64,000 bases of DNA from Xenorhabdus budapestensis (GCF_002632465.1 NZ_NIBS01000001.1:155830-219829), one strand, 5' to 3'; positions 44,025 to 53,107 are shown, counted from the first letter of the stretch. Program-made: numbers and translations. Notes: generated by a model from the letters alone, not told the origin.

Positions 44025-44525
44025 TTATGGGAACTTAACCTTAGAGAGCATACTCTTCACAATAATGCCGTGTGTGAGAGATACCGGTATCATATACATT
44101 TTCCCAAAAAAACTATGGGTAATTACAGATGCTGTCACCGTTGCTGTGGAACCGTTTACATGATTGTCATCAGAGAAAACGTTCAGGGATATCAAAACCG
44201 TTAAGTGTACATCTTTCGACAAGAGACACATTTCATTATCACTAATACGTACAATTTTAAAAAAATCAATATGGCTTCCGTTATGCAGTGTTTCTTTTAA
44301 GTGCCCACCAGAGAATCCGTGAATTTTTTTAACGCCTGCAAGACTTGAGATTTTATCTCTTATAGTAAAAGACAGACGTAACCATAATGGTGTTTTTTGG
44401 GTCATTTTATTATAAACAGTAAGGGCAGTGACTTTATTTTTAATAAAGGCATTTTGCTGACTGAAATAATCTAATTTATCTTTTTTATCTAAAAACAAAC
44501 AACCAATTTCATCACGATAGTACAT
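44025..44525 (-). CDS. DUF2867-family protein of unknown function
   Basis: 166 residues. The pattern TPLWLRLSFTIRDKISSLAG, a mid SDNEMCLLSKDVHLTVLISL strand pair and a final GKMYMIPVSLTHGIIVKSML matches the DUF2867 family as I remember it. No signal peptide or membrane segment is evident. It is a lone gene between pyrI and transposase debris and is probably acquired. Function unknown. Confidence 0.7.
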   Translation of the reverse strand: MYYRDEIGCLFLDKKDKLDYFSQQNAFIKNKVTALTVYNKMTQKTPLWLRLSFTIRDKISSLAGVKKIHGFSGGHLKETLHNGSHIDFFKIVRISDNEMCLLSKDVHLTVLISLNVFSDDNHVNGSTATVTASVITHSFFGKMYMIPVSLTHGIIVKSMLSKVKFP

Positions 44526-44843
44526 ATTACACCACGATATTATTTTATATGATATAAATAAGGGATATCCTGTCCATGTTTAATTTTGCAGTATAGGAGG
44601 TGAAATGACACTCTAAGATTTTCCTTTGGTGTGTAATTTGCCATACTCTTGGGTTAATTTTTTGAGCATTAACATTGTTTGATCCTAAATCGAAATAATA
44701 TGTTATGTGTTGAATTAATACAACGGAAAGGGATATGTCTGACGCTGCCAACATTCTAGTTCGATTAAAAACTATGCCAAGGTATAGAAAAAAGGGAAGG
44801 ATTGTATGATTAGAGTTGATAATTTTGGAATGCTAAAATAGCA

Positions 44844-44867
44844 GAAGCCTAGAATTAACTAGGCTTC
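44844..44867. repeat. Perfect 9-bp hairpin
   Basis: GAAGCCTAG and CTAGGCTTC arms with an AATTAA loop. It lacks a strong T-run. It overlaps the stop codon of a short minus-strand open fragment, so it may be the remains of a terminator. Confidence 0.55.
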
Positions 44868-44960
44868 ATAGGTTCCTCAAGGGAAATAAAAATTTAGGGC
44901 CTCTATAGCCATCAAAATAATTAGTTATTATTTTACCGTCTTTATTTTTTGGTAATTTCC

Positions 44961-45201
44961 ATAATCACACTCCAATATTTCACCCACATTTTCTTAAGAG
45001 TGTAACTTGAAACTGTAAAACCATCCTATTGAGGTTTTTCCTCGTTTTTCTACACCTTCAAAGACTTTATGACGGGGGAATGCGGATGTTATGGCAAACG
45101 TATAAGCTCGTAGAATCAATAAAAGTAATACACCCCCCTAGTAAATTTTTCCGTTTGTTGAGTGCAATCTCAGAATCACTTGCACCGTGAGAAGATCACT
45201 T
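44961..45201 (-). pseudogene. IS982-family transposase remnant
   Basis: Minus-strand frame reads TFIDSTSLYVCHNIRIP, then after one extra base in the G-run at 45074-45078 continues RHKVFEGVEKRGKTSIGWFY and SFKLH before a TAA at 44994-44996. This is the characteristic IS982 transposase core (IDST, CHN-RI, RGK-S-GWF-GFKLH). Both ends of the element are missing. The family is recognised from motif memory. Confidence 0.75.
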
Positions 45202-45513
45202 GTGTACAGAAAAATTACACTTGTACCTCCCGCTCAAAGCATAAAAAACGCTCAGTTATGAATTAAAAATAAGCAATACCTTGCTTTGATAACGTCTTAT
45301 TATTTATTGTATTTATTTTCACCAATCTGCTTGCTCTATTGGATGTTGTGATCTCTATTAAATTTCAATTAGTACTATCAATAGGGGGACAATTCGGTTT
45401 TCTCGTTGTATAAGAACGGAATAAATATCACAATAAATCAGTTCGTCGTTTCTGATTCATCTGCCAATCCGTGGCCAATTTTTTGACCACCATGTTAAAA
45501 AATCGAGATTGTT

Positions 45514-47832
45514 ATGAAATTCAAAACAAAAATAGAACCTTATCGCGCTGCTGCGGGAGGTTGGGGTTCATTGGAGGCAACAACACGCTTTGTCTTTGAT
45601 AGTAAACAAGCATTAAAAAACATGGTTAACCTGATGCGCATGAACAAACCCAAAGGCTTTGATTGCCCGGGATGTGCGTGGGGAGATGATAACAAAAGTC
45701 TTTTCAGTTTCTGTGAAAACGGGGCTAAAGCGGTTACCTGGGAAGCGACCCGTCGCTATGTAGACAACGAATTTTTCGCCAAATACAGCGTTAATAAACT
45801 CTACCAACAAAGTGATTATTTTCTGGAATATCAAGGACGAGTCGTTGAACCGATGCATTATAACCATAAAACGGATCACTACGAACCAATTAGTTGGAAG
45901 CAGGCTTTTTCTCTTATCGCCAAACACATTAAGACAATGGATAACCCCAATCAGTTGGAACTGTATACCTCCGGTCGAGCCAGTAATGAAGCTTCGTGGT
46001 TATATCAATTATTTGGCCGGGTATTGGGAACCAATAATTTCCCGGATTGTTCGAACATGTGCCATGAAGCAAGTGGTTATGGATTGCTGAAGAGCCTGGG
46101 AGTTGGTAAGGGAACTATTCGTCTGAATGATTTTGATCACGCTGATGCCATCTTTGTATTTGGTCAAAACCCCGGTACAAACCATCCACGAATGCTGCAT
46201 AGTTTACGGCATGCTGCTGAGCACGGCGCCAGAATTGTCACCTTTAATACATTGCGCGAACGTGGCTTAGAACGTTTTGCTGATCCACAAAAACCACTCG
46301 AAGTGGTCACGCCAATGGCGGGTAATATTAGCCATCGCTACTATCAACCTAAACTGGGTGGAGATATGGCGGCTGTGCGGGGTATGGTCAAAGCACTTTT
46401 GGAAACCCATAACACACTTACGAATGCCGGAGAAGCAGGTATTTTTGATCAAGATTTTATTTCGACCTACACCGAAGGTGTGGATGCTTATTTGCAGGAA
46501 GTTGCTGCTACTGAGTGGTCGTTTATTGAGGAACAATCAGGCTTAACACAGGCACAATTACGCGAGGCTGCTGATATTTATCAGAACGCTGAACGGGTTA
46601 TTTGTACCTGGGCGATGGGGATCACCCAGCACAAACATTCTCTGGATACCGTTCGTGAAATTACAAACCTGCAATTGCTGTTTGGCCAATTGGGCAAACC
46701 CGGTGCAGGTGTATGCCCGGTTCGTGGTCACAGCAACGTACAGGGAAACCGGACAATGGGGATTAATGAACAACCTTCCCCAAATTTCCTTGATAGTTTG
46801 GCAAACCATTTTGGTTTTGAACCGCCTCGCACCCATGGTCATAATGTCGTGGAAGCGCTGGATGCTATGTTGCGTGATGAAGTGAAAGTGTTGATCGCTT
46901 TAGGCGGAAACCTCGCCGCTGCTGCGCCTGATAGCCCACGTGCAGAAGAAGCGCTTCGGCATTGCGACTTGACAGTTCATATCAGTACAAAATTAAATCG
47001 AAGCCATCTTGTTACTGGTAAAAAAGATGCTCTGATCCTGCCTGCATTGGGACGTACTGAGCAGGATATCCAGCTCAGTGGTGCACAGTTTGTGACGGTA
47101 GAAGATTCTTTCAGTATGGTACATGCTTCCGAGGGGGTGAATAAACCACTATTTGATACTCAACGTTCTGAAACTGCCATTATTGCAGGCATTGCCGATG
47201 CGGTTTTGGGCAATACCTCAACAATTAACTGGCTGGAATTAGCCGGAGATTACAACAAAATCCGTGATCATATTGCGGCAACTATTCCCGGATTTGCTGA
47301 CTTTAATAAAAAATGTGAACATCCGGGTGGTTTCTATCTTGGCAATGCTGCGGCAGAACTGCGTTTTCCAACACCGAGTAAAAAAGCCCAGTTTAGCCAC
47401 GCACCACTACCGAAAACACTGTTCCCACAAATCGACGGAGCTGAAGTTCCTTTTGCTTTGCAGACTTTACGCTCGCATGATCAATACAACACTACCATCT
47501 ATGGTTTGGATGACCGTTATCGTGGCGTTTATGGCCAGCGGGAAGTCTTGTTTATGAACCCCGAAGATATTGCTCAATTGGGATACCAAGCAGGGGATAT
47601 GGTTGATATCGAGACAATATGGCATGACGGTATTGAGCGTAAAGTGCATGGCTTTAAACTCGTTCCTTATATTATTCCTCGCGGTAACCTTGCGGCTTAT
47701 TACCCGGAAGCTAATCCGTTAGTGCCGATGGATAGTATTGGTAATGGTACTGGTACACCAACTTCTAAATCTGTTCCGGTGAAATTATCGTTGACTGCAC
47801 TGAATGAATCAGAACCTCAGCGCCTTGTATAA
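45514..47832 (+). CDS. YdeP/FdhF-type molybdopterin oxidoreductase
   Basis: 772 residues of the formate dehydrogenase H-like family, aligning throughout with E. coli YdeP (linked to acid resistance). The N-terminus has cysteines C51, C54 and C67 in FDCPGCAW and SFCENG. The molybdopterin-dinucleotide domains include TSGRASNEASWLYQLFGR, DCSNMCHEASG, QNPGTNHPRM and the C-terminal RSHDQYNTTIYGLDDRYRG. No signal peptide, so probably cytoplasmic. The electron partner and substrate are unknown. Confidence 0.88.
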   Translation: MKFKTKIEPYRAAAGGWGSLEATTRFVFDSKQALKNMVNLMRMNKPKGFDCPGCAWGDDNKSLFSFCENGAKAVTWEATRRYVDNEFFAKYSVNKLYQQSDYFLEYQGRVVEPMHYNHKTDHYEPISWKQAFSLIAKHIKTMDNPNQLELYTSGRASNEASWLYQLFGRVLGTNNFPDCSNMCHEASGYGLLKSLGVGKGTIRLNDFDHADAIFVFGQNPGTNHPRMLHSLRHAAEHGARIVTFNTLRERGLERFADPQKPLEVVTPMAGNISHRYYQPKLGGDMAAVRGMVKALLETHNTLTNAGEAGIFDQDFISTYTEGVDAYLQEVAATEWSFIEEQSGLTQAQLREAADIYQNAERVICTWAMGITQHKHSLDTVREITNLQLLFGQLGKPGAGVCPVRGHSNVQGNRTMGINEQPSPNFLDSLANHFGFEPPRTHGHNVVEALDAMLRDEVKVLIALGGNLAAAAPDSPRAEEALRHCDLTVHISTKLNRSHLVTGKKDALILPALGRTEQDIQLSGAQFVTVEDSFSMVHASEGVNKPLFDTQRSETAIIAGIADAVLGNTSTINWLELAGDYNKIRDHIAATIPGFADFNKKCEHPGGFYLGNAAAELRFPTPSKKAQFSHAPLPKTLFPQIDGAEVPFALQTLRSHDQYNTTIYGLDDRYRGVYGQREVLFMNPEDIAQLGYQAGDMVDIETIWHDGIERKVHGFKLVPYIIPRGNLAAYYPEANPLVPMDSIGNGTGTPTSKSVPVKLSLTALNESEPQRLV

Positions 47833-48118
47833 CTTGTTTGCTATTTTATTTATGTGTCTCTGCTTAATGAATTGTTATCTTAAAAATAGTTCTTTGAGCA
47901 GATACCAATTCAGGCCCGGTTTTTGAAATCACATCTGTATTTTCCATTTCATATAACCTCTTTCCGAATAACCTTAATAATAGCAGTTTTTCACTTAACT
48001 CTATTTTTACTGTCAATATTTTATTCATTATATTATTTTTAACATATGTTAAACATTATAAATTAACAATTAACAAAAATATTTTTTATTACATAAATCA
48101 AATTGCATAAAAAGCAAA

Positions 48119-48148
48119 TTGCATTATTGGCAATATACTCATTATAGA
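48119..48148 (+). promoter_or_regulatory. Possible sigma-70 promoter for the PVC operon
   Basis: TTGCAT at 48119-48124 and TATAGA at 48143-48148 with 18-bp spacing are a plausible -35/-10 pair, about 120 bp before the ops-like element. The AT-rich context makes chance matches likely. Confidence 0.35.
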
Positions 48149-48264
48149 TTTTTCGGCACGATGATCATTGATATAAATATCTATTTAGGTATCGATCATA
48201 AATATCGATGTAAGCATGATATAGCCCCAAAAAATTTCCAAAATGATATTCCTTGTCATTTTGT

Positions 48265-48278
48265 GGCGGTAGCTTTCT
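48265..48278 (+). promoter_or_regulatory. ops-like RfaH recruitment element
   Basis: GGCGGTAGCTTTCT matches the ops element (GGCGGTAGCGTGCT) at 12 of 14 positions, including the invariant GGCGGTAG core. It is in the correct orientation in the transcribed leader, 73 bp before pvc1. RfaH or an RfaH paralogue loads at ops sites to prevent premature termination in long operons. Confidence 0.75.
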
Positions 48279-48350
48279 CCAAATATATAGTCTTACATCC
48301 TATTTCAAAGAGATTAATCATAACTATTTTTATTTTAAAAAGAGGCTATT

Positions 48351-48800
48351 ATGTCTATAAGCACATCTAAAATTTCAGTTGAATATCCAATTCCCTCTTA
48401 TCGTTTCCTTGTTTCCGTTGGCAATGAGCAAATTCCATTTAACAGTGTTTCAGGACTTGATATTAATTATGAAACCATTGAATACCGTGATGGCGTGGGT
48501 AATTGGTTCAAAATGCCGGGTCAGCGTCAACCTATTAATATTACCCTGCGTAAAGGTGTTTTTCCTGGCAAAACTGAATTATTTGACTGGATTAATTCTA
48601 TCCAACTTAATCAGGTCGAGAAAAAAGATATTACCATTAGCTTAACCAATGACGCAGGCACTGAGTTATTAATGACCTGGAATGTTGCTAATGCTTTTCC
48701 TACCTCACTGACTTCTCCTTCCTTTGATGCCACTAGCAATGACATAGCCGTTCAGGAAATTACCCTGACAGCCGATCGCGTAACTATGCAGGCTATCTGA
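48351..48800 (+). CDS. pvc1: PVC inner tube protein Pvc1
   Basis: 149 residues. Forms stacked hexamers of the inner tube (gp19/Hcp-like fold). Near-identical to Photorhabdus Pvc1 as I recall it: VEYPIPSYRFLVSVGNEQIP, YRDGVGNWFKMPGQ, LRKGVFPGKTELFDWIN. First gene of the cassette, with an AAGAGG ribosome-binding site. It is related to pvc5, which caps the tube base. Confidence 0.96.
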   Translation: MSISTSKISVEYPIPSYRFLVSVGNEQIPFNSVSGLDINYETIEYRDGVGNWFKMPGQRQPINITLRKGVFPGKTELFDWINSIQLNQVEKKDITISLTNDAGTELLMTWNVANAFPTSLTSPSFDATSNDIAVQEITLTADRVTMQAI

Positions 48801-48839
48801 AGCATTGATAGTTAATCATTTCGTATAAGGGTATTTCTT

Positions 48840-49907
48840 ATGACAACCGATACCAGTTATCCTGGCGTTTATATTGAAGAATTAAATAGCCTGGCGCTAT
48901 CTGTATCTAATAGCGCCACCGCCGTTCCTGTTTTTGCAGTGAACAAAGAAAATAAATATCTTAATGAAGATACTGCACTCCGAATTAATTCCTGGATGGA
49001 TTATCTTAATCTGGTGGTCAACTTTGACAATGAGGATAAATTGTCAGTTTCTCTGCGTGCGTATTTTATCAATGGCGGAGGCTACTGCTACCTCATCAAA
49101 ACTCAGAGATTAGAAAAATTTATTCCAACTTTAGATGATGTCACTTTGCTGGTTGCTGCGGGTGAAGATATTAAAACAGCAGTAGCAACTTTATGCCAAC
49201 CAGGAAAAGGGTTATTTGCCATTTTTGATGGCCCTGAAGAAGCGTTGACTATCGCGAATGCGGAAATAGTTAAGAACAAATATGACGCCACAGCGTTCGC
49301 CGCAGTTTACTACCCGTGGCTGAAAGCTGATTGGGCTGAGACGACCATTCCACCGAGTGCTGTTATAGCCGGAGTTTACGCCTCCGTCGATCTATCCCGT
49401 GGAGTGTGGAAAGCTCCCGCCAATATCGCATTGAAAGGGGGGCTGGAACCTGCATTTCTGGTCACGGATGAAGTTCAGGGCGTATATAACTCTGGTCGTG
49501 CCATCAATATGATTCGAAATTTCAGCAATACCGGCGCTACCGTCTGGGGAGCAAGAACACTGCAAGACGATGACAACTGGCGCTATGTCCCTGTACGTCG
49601 CCTGTTTAATACCGTTGAGCGAGATGTTAAGCGTGCCATGAGCTTTGCCATGTTTGAACCTAACAGCCAGCCAACTTGGGAACGTGTCAGGGCGGCGATC
49701 AGCAACTATCTTCATGGCTTGTGGCAACAAGGGGGATTGGCTGGCAGCAAGGAAGAAGAGGCTTATTTCGTGCAGATTGGCAAGGGGATCACAATGACGC
49801 CAGAACAGATTAATCAAGGACAGATGATAGTAAAAATTGGTCTGGCTGCTGTTCGACCTGCGGAATTTATCATCCTCCAGTTTACGCAAGATGTAGAACA
49901 GCGTTAA
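48840..49907 (+). CDS. pvc2: PVC contractile sheath protein Pvc2
   Basis: 355 residues, the shortest of three sheath paralogues and presumed main sheath component. Shared sheath motifs are SYPGVYIEELNSLALSVSNS at the N-terminus, GVWKAPANIALKG, RRLFNTVERDVKRAM and a C-terminal MIVKIGLAAVRPAEFIILQF handshake strand. Confidence 0.95.
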   Translation: MTTDTSYPGVYIEELNSLALSVSNSATAVPVFAVNKENKYLNEDTALRINSWMDYLNLVVNFDNEDKLSVSLRAYFINGGGYCYLIKTQRLEKFIPTLDDVTLLVAAGEDIKTAVATLCQPGKGLFAIFDGPEEALTIANAEIVKNKYDATAFAAVYYPWLKADWAETTIPPSAVIAGVYASVDLSRGVWKAPANIALKGGLEPAFLVTDEVQGVYNSGRAINMIRNFSNTGATVWGARTLQDDDNWRYVPVRRLFNTVERDVKRAMSFAMFEPNSQPTWERVRAAISNYLHGLWQQGGLAGSKEEEAYFVQIGKGITMTPEQINQGQMIVKIGLAAVRPAEFIILQFTQDVEQR

Positions 49908-49928
49908 TCACATTGATGAGGAATTATT

Positions 49929-51359
49929 ATGCCAGCTAATTTAAAAGTGCCCGGTGTTTATATTGAAGAAGATGCATCCCTTGCATTGTCTGTGAGTAAC
50001 AGTCCAACTGCCGTGCCTGTTTTTATTGGTAAATTTACCCGAAAACCTGAGATGTCAACCCAAGCCTGTATTCGTATCAGCAATTGGCTTGAATTTACTT
50101 CCGCTTTTTCTTTGGCGCCAGTGACAGAAATTGTCATCCACTCTAGTCTTGAAGCTTCTTCTGATGGTGCAACAAAAAAAGAAGAGACCAAAAAAGAAAA
50201 AGTCGAAAATAAAGAGACTGAAACCCAAGAAAATCCCAAAATTCAATCTCTCCCGGCAGCCGAAGAAGAACCCAAAAAATGGATTCACAATATTGAGGAA
50301 GTCAATCTATCTCAAGCCGTAGAAGCTTTGAGGCTCTATTTTCAAAATGGGGGTGGAGCTTGTTATATCTACCCATTAAACAATGTTAGTGACGATTTGG
50401 CTCTGTCCTCCATTCCCGAAGTGATAGAACAAAAAGGGGATATCACTTTGTTGGTTTGTCCAGAACAGGATCAGGATTATAAAAGTAAAGTCTATGGTGC
50501 AGTCAGCCCACTGTTGGATGATGACAAAGTGGGCTATTTTCTGATTGCAGATAGCCACAATGGTGAATCGACACCTGGTGTAGGCAATGGCGCTAAGGTT
50601 GCCACTTATTATCCTCTGTTGGAAACAAACTTGAAATTATCTGCCTTACCTGACGATAAGGACGTTACTATCAGTGGGTATCAGGATGAATCAGGCAAAG
50701 ATAAACTGAAAAATCTGGATGAATTCAGGAAAAAAGATAAAACGCTAGCACAAAAAATTGATACCAGATTGCAACAGGAACAGCAACGTAACCTCACCAT
50801 TCCTCCAAGTGCTGTTATTGCAGGAATTTATTGTAAAACAGATAACCAGCGTGGTGTCTGGAAAGCGCCAGCCAACGTTGCACTTACAGGTATCAAAGGA
50901 TTGACGGATAAAGTCGATGACGAACGACAAGGCGAGATGAATAACAAGGGCATTAATGTCATCCGTTCATTTACTGATCGTGGTCTGATAGTTTGGGGAG
51001 CCCGTACTTGTACCGACATCAACGATACCCACTGGCGCTACATTCCTGTCCGTCGTTTGTTCAATTCTGTTGAACGCGATATCCGCCAGGCACTGCGAGC
51101 CGTATTATTTGAAACCAATAATCAACCGACCTGGATGCGTGCCAGAGTTGCCGTTGACCAATATCTTTATGCCCTCTGGCAAAAAAATGCCCTGATGGGG
51201 GATCGGCCGGAAGAAGCTTATTTTGTCCATATTGGTCAGGGTATCACCATGTCTGATGCTGATATCAAACAAGGCAAAATGATTATGAAAGTAGGTCTGG
51301 CCGCAGTACGACCGGCTGAATTTATCGTTCTGCAATTTACGCAGGATGTTGCTCAGTAA
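49929..51359 (+). CDS. pvc3: PVC sheath protein Pvc3, with charged insertion
   Basis: 476 residues, sheath family like Pvc2 (KVPGVYIEEDASLALSVSNS; GVWKAPANVALTG; RRLFNSVERDIRQAL; GLAAVRPAEFIVLQF). It is longer because of extra domain material. A low-complexity Lys/Glu-rich segment lies at about residues 78-110 (ATKKEETKKEKVENKETE), and another charged stretch follows at about 240-280. Minor sheath component in the Afp/PVC models. It follows pvc2 by 21 bp. Confidence 0.94.
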   Translation: MPANLKVPGVYIEEDASLALSVSNSPTAVPVFIGKFTRKPEMSTQACIRISNWLEFTSAFSLAPVTEIVIHSSLEASSDGATKKEETKKEKVENKETETQENPKIQSLPAAEEEPKKWIHNIEEVNLSQAVEALRLYFQNGGGACYIYPLNNVSDDLALSSIPEVIEQKGDITLLVCPEQDQDYKSKVYGAVSPLLDDDKVGYFLIADSHNGESTPGVGNGAKVATYYPLLETNLKLSALPDDKDVTISGYQDESGKDKLKNLDEFRKKDKTLAQKIDTRLQQEQQRNLTIPPSAVIAGIYCKTDNQRGVWKAPANVALTGIKGLTDKVDDERQGEMNNKGINVIRSFTDRGLIVWGARTCTDINDTHWRYIPVRRLFNSVERDIRQALRAVLFETNNQPTWMRARVAVDQYLYALWQKNALMGDRPEEAYFVHIGQGITMSDADIKQGKMIMKVGLAAVRPAEFIVLQFTQDVAQ

Positions 51360-51377
51360 TCTCCGTGACTAAACATC

Positions 51378-51399
51378 AGGCACTGTATTAGCAGTGCCT
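51378..51399 (+). repeat. Hairpin between pvc3 and pvc4
   Basis: Perfect 8-bp arms AGGCACTG and CAGTGCCT with a TATTAG loop in the 60-bp gap. There is no U-run. It may protect the pvc1-3 message from 3' decay or cause partial termination, shaping component ratios. Confidence 0.6.
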
Positions 51400-51425
51400 A
51401 TCTCACTCAATTAAAGGAGATGATG

Positions 51426-52634
51426 ATGGAAAGAATTCAACCGGGAGTAACCTTAACAGAGAGTATCATCACTACAGGTCAGCAAGAGATACCTAGTGCA
51501 GTACCGGTATTTATTGGCTATACATCCCACAATTCACAACAAGCAAAAACTGCGGTTCGTATCGATAATCTGGCGGAATATACCCGGCTATTTGGCGACA
51601 ATCATTTGATGGCGTGGGCGGTCAGGCACTATTTCGATAATGGCGGGCAACAGGCTTTTGTCTTACCGCTGCAAGGAAAGATGCCCTCAGCAAACATAAC
51701 CCAAGCGGAAGCTGGAGCACTGATGACAGCATTAAGCTCTGATGCGGTAGCAGAAGCTATTGGTGGTGAAACGCAGATTACCCTGATTTTGGCGCCGGAT
51801 ATCACTCGACTGAATGACAGTGTGATTGATGACCAACACACTTTAGTTAATTTGTGGTCTGAAGGTTGGATGACATTGCTGCAATTGAGTCAGATCCGCG
51901 CCAATCTTTTTGTGCTGCTGGATGCGCCGGATGAGGTTAAACAGGCCCGGCAATGTCTGGAAGGTCTCTCGTCAGAGTATCGCCAATGGGGAGCCGCTTA
52001 TTGGCCTCGGCTGGAAACCATTTATCAGGATATATCCAGCCCGCAAAATATCGTGCTCTCTCCCACCGCAGCCATTGCGGCAGTTATCCAGCACACAGAT
52101 AGTGAAGTCGGCGTGTGGAAAGCACCAGCCAATATTGCCTTATCCCAAGTTATTCGTCCGGCTAAGTCTTATCTTCAAGGGAGTGCACTATTTAACGCCA
52201 ACGGCACTTCACTCAATGTGATCCGCACTTTCCCCGGCAAAGGTATACGTGTATGGGGATGCCGCACACTGGAAAACAGGGACAGCTCGCCGTGGCGCTA
52301 CCTGCAAACGCGACGTCTGGTTTCTCATGTTACCGTTCATTTGACGCAATTAGCCCGTATGTACGTCTTTGAACCCAATAACGAACTGACGTGGATGAAA
52401 TGCAAGGGGCAAAGCTATAACTGGTTACGGCAACTGTGGTTACAGGGCGGCTTGTACGGTTCACGGGAAGATGAGGCATTTACTGTGTTGTTAGGCGTAA
52501 ATGAAACGATGACTGAAGAGGATATCCGTGCCGGGAAAATGATCATGAAAGTCGCCTTGGCCGTTTTGTCTCCCGCTGAATTTATCGAAATCAGTTTAGT
52601 GTTTGATACCCAAACGGGAGCGCTTTTGTCTTAG
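51426..52634 (+). CDS. pvc4: PVC sheath protein Pvc4
   Basis: Third sheath paralogue, 402 residues from ATG 51426 (MERIQPGVTLTESI). Two upstream in-frame ATGs exist; this one sits best after AAGGAG. GVWKAPANIALSQ and a final MIMKVALAVLSPAEFIEISL keep the family signature, but it is the most divergent of the three. Believed to be at the baseplate end of the sheath. Confidence 0.92.
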   Translation: MERIQPGVTLTESIITTGQQEIPSAVPVFIGYTSHNSQQAKTAVRIDNLAEYTRLFGDNHLMAWAVRHYFDNGGQQAFVLPLQGKMPSANITQAEAGALMTALSSDAVAEAIGGETQITLILAPDITRLNDSVIDDQHTLVNLWSEGWMTLLQLSQIRANLFVLLDAPDEVKQARQCLEGLSSEYRQWGAAYWPRLETIYQDISSPQNIVLSPTAAIAAVIQHTDSEVGVWKAPANIALSQVIRPAKSYLQGSALFNANGTSLNVIRTFPGKGIRVWGCRTLENRDSSPWRYLQTRRLVSHVTVHLTQLARMYVFEPNNELTWMKCKGQSYNWLRQLWLQGGLYGSREDEAFTVLLGVNETMTEEDIRAGKMIMKVALAVLSPAEFIEISLVFDTQTGALLS

Positions 52635-52648
52635 AAGGAAAGAGCACA

Positions 52649-53107
52649 ATGAAAGATTATTACACCCCTGTGGTATCCCACCGCTTTATGGCGAGTTTTA
52701 TTTTTAATGGCATTCCTGATCCGCTGGATATCCGTTTCCAACACATTTCTGGTCTGAGCCGTGAACTTCAAATCACTCAACACAGTCAAGGCGGCGAGAA
52801 TGCCCGCAATAACTATCTGGCCGAGAAGATCCAACACGGCACATTAACACTGGAGCGCGGTGTGATGACCGTTTCTCCTTTGACCTGGATGTTTGATCGG
52901 GTATTGCGCGGTGAGAAAATCGCTTATGCGGATGTGGTGATTATGCTGTTAAACGAAAATTCACTGCCTTTATCCAGTTGGACGTTGAGCAACGCCTTAC
53001 CGGTACGCTGGCAAACCAGCGACTTTGATGCGAACAGTAACGCCATCTTGGTGAATACCCTTGAGCTTCGCTATCAGGATATGTGCTGGTTGGGAGTCAA
53101 AGTATGA
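52649..53107 (+). CDS. pvc5: PVC tube initiator Pvc5
   Basis: 152 residues, gp19-like paralogue of Pvc1 (YYTPVVSHRFMASFIFNGIP; QRHI-type FQHISGLSRELQI; KIQHGTLTLERGV). In Afp/PVC structures it lies at the tube-baseplate junction. Its TGA overlaps the pvc6 ATG. Confidence 0.93.
   Translation: MKDYYTPVVSHRFMASFIFNGIPDPLDIRFQHISGLSRELQITQHSQGGENARNNYLAEKIQHGTLTLERGVMTVSPLTWMFDRVLRGEKIAYADVVIMLLNENSLPLSSWTLSNALPVRWQTSDFDANSNAILVNTLELRYQDMCWLGVKV

Larger units (their letters stand above)
44526..45513. other. Gene-poor region with mobile-element debris
   Basis: About 990 bp without an intact gene, upstream of the molybdopterin oxidoreductase. It holds a hairpin, a transposase remnant (listed separately), and a short minus-strand frame ending near 44866 (ITNYFDGYRGPK) that may be the tail of a lost gene. 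Confidence 0.6.
47833..48350. other. AT-rich leader/promoter region of the PVC operon
   Basis: 518 bp without a credible gene. The left part is extremely A/T-rich. The right part carries a possible promoter and an ops-like element ahead of pvc1. Confidence 0.7.

Noticed and set aside
44545-44754. 69-codon minus-strand frame beside the DUF2867 gene
   Set aside because: No recognisable motif and no clear ribosome-binding site; the surrounding DNA is degenerate.
44735-44841. Two tiny plus-strand frames (24 and 11 codons) with a plausible ribosome-binding site, followed by a hairpin
   Set aside because: Too short to support without conservation data; they lie in mobile-element debris.
45514-47832. 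Selenocysteine formate dehydrogenase H
   Set aside because: The frame has no internal TGA, and the sequence follows YdeP rather than FdhF along its length.
48119-48370. 83-codon plus-strand frame upstream of pvc1
   Set aside because: It spans the promoter and ops element, has no recognisable domain, and overlaps the pvc1 start out of frame.
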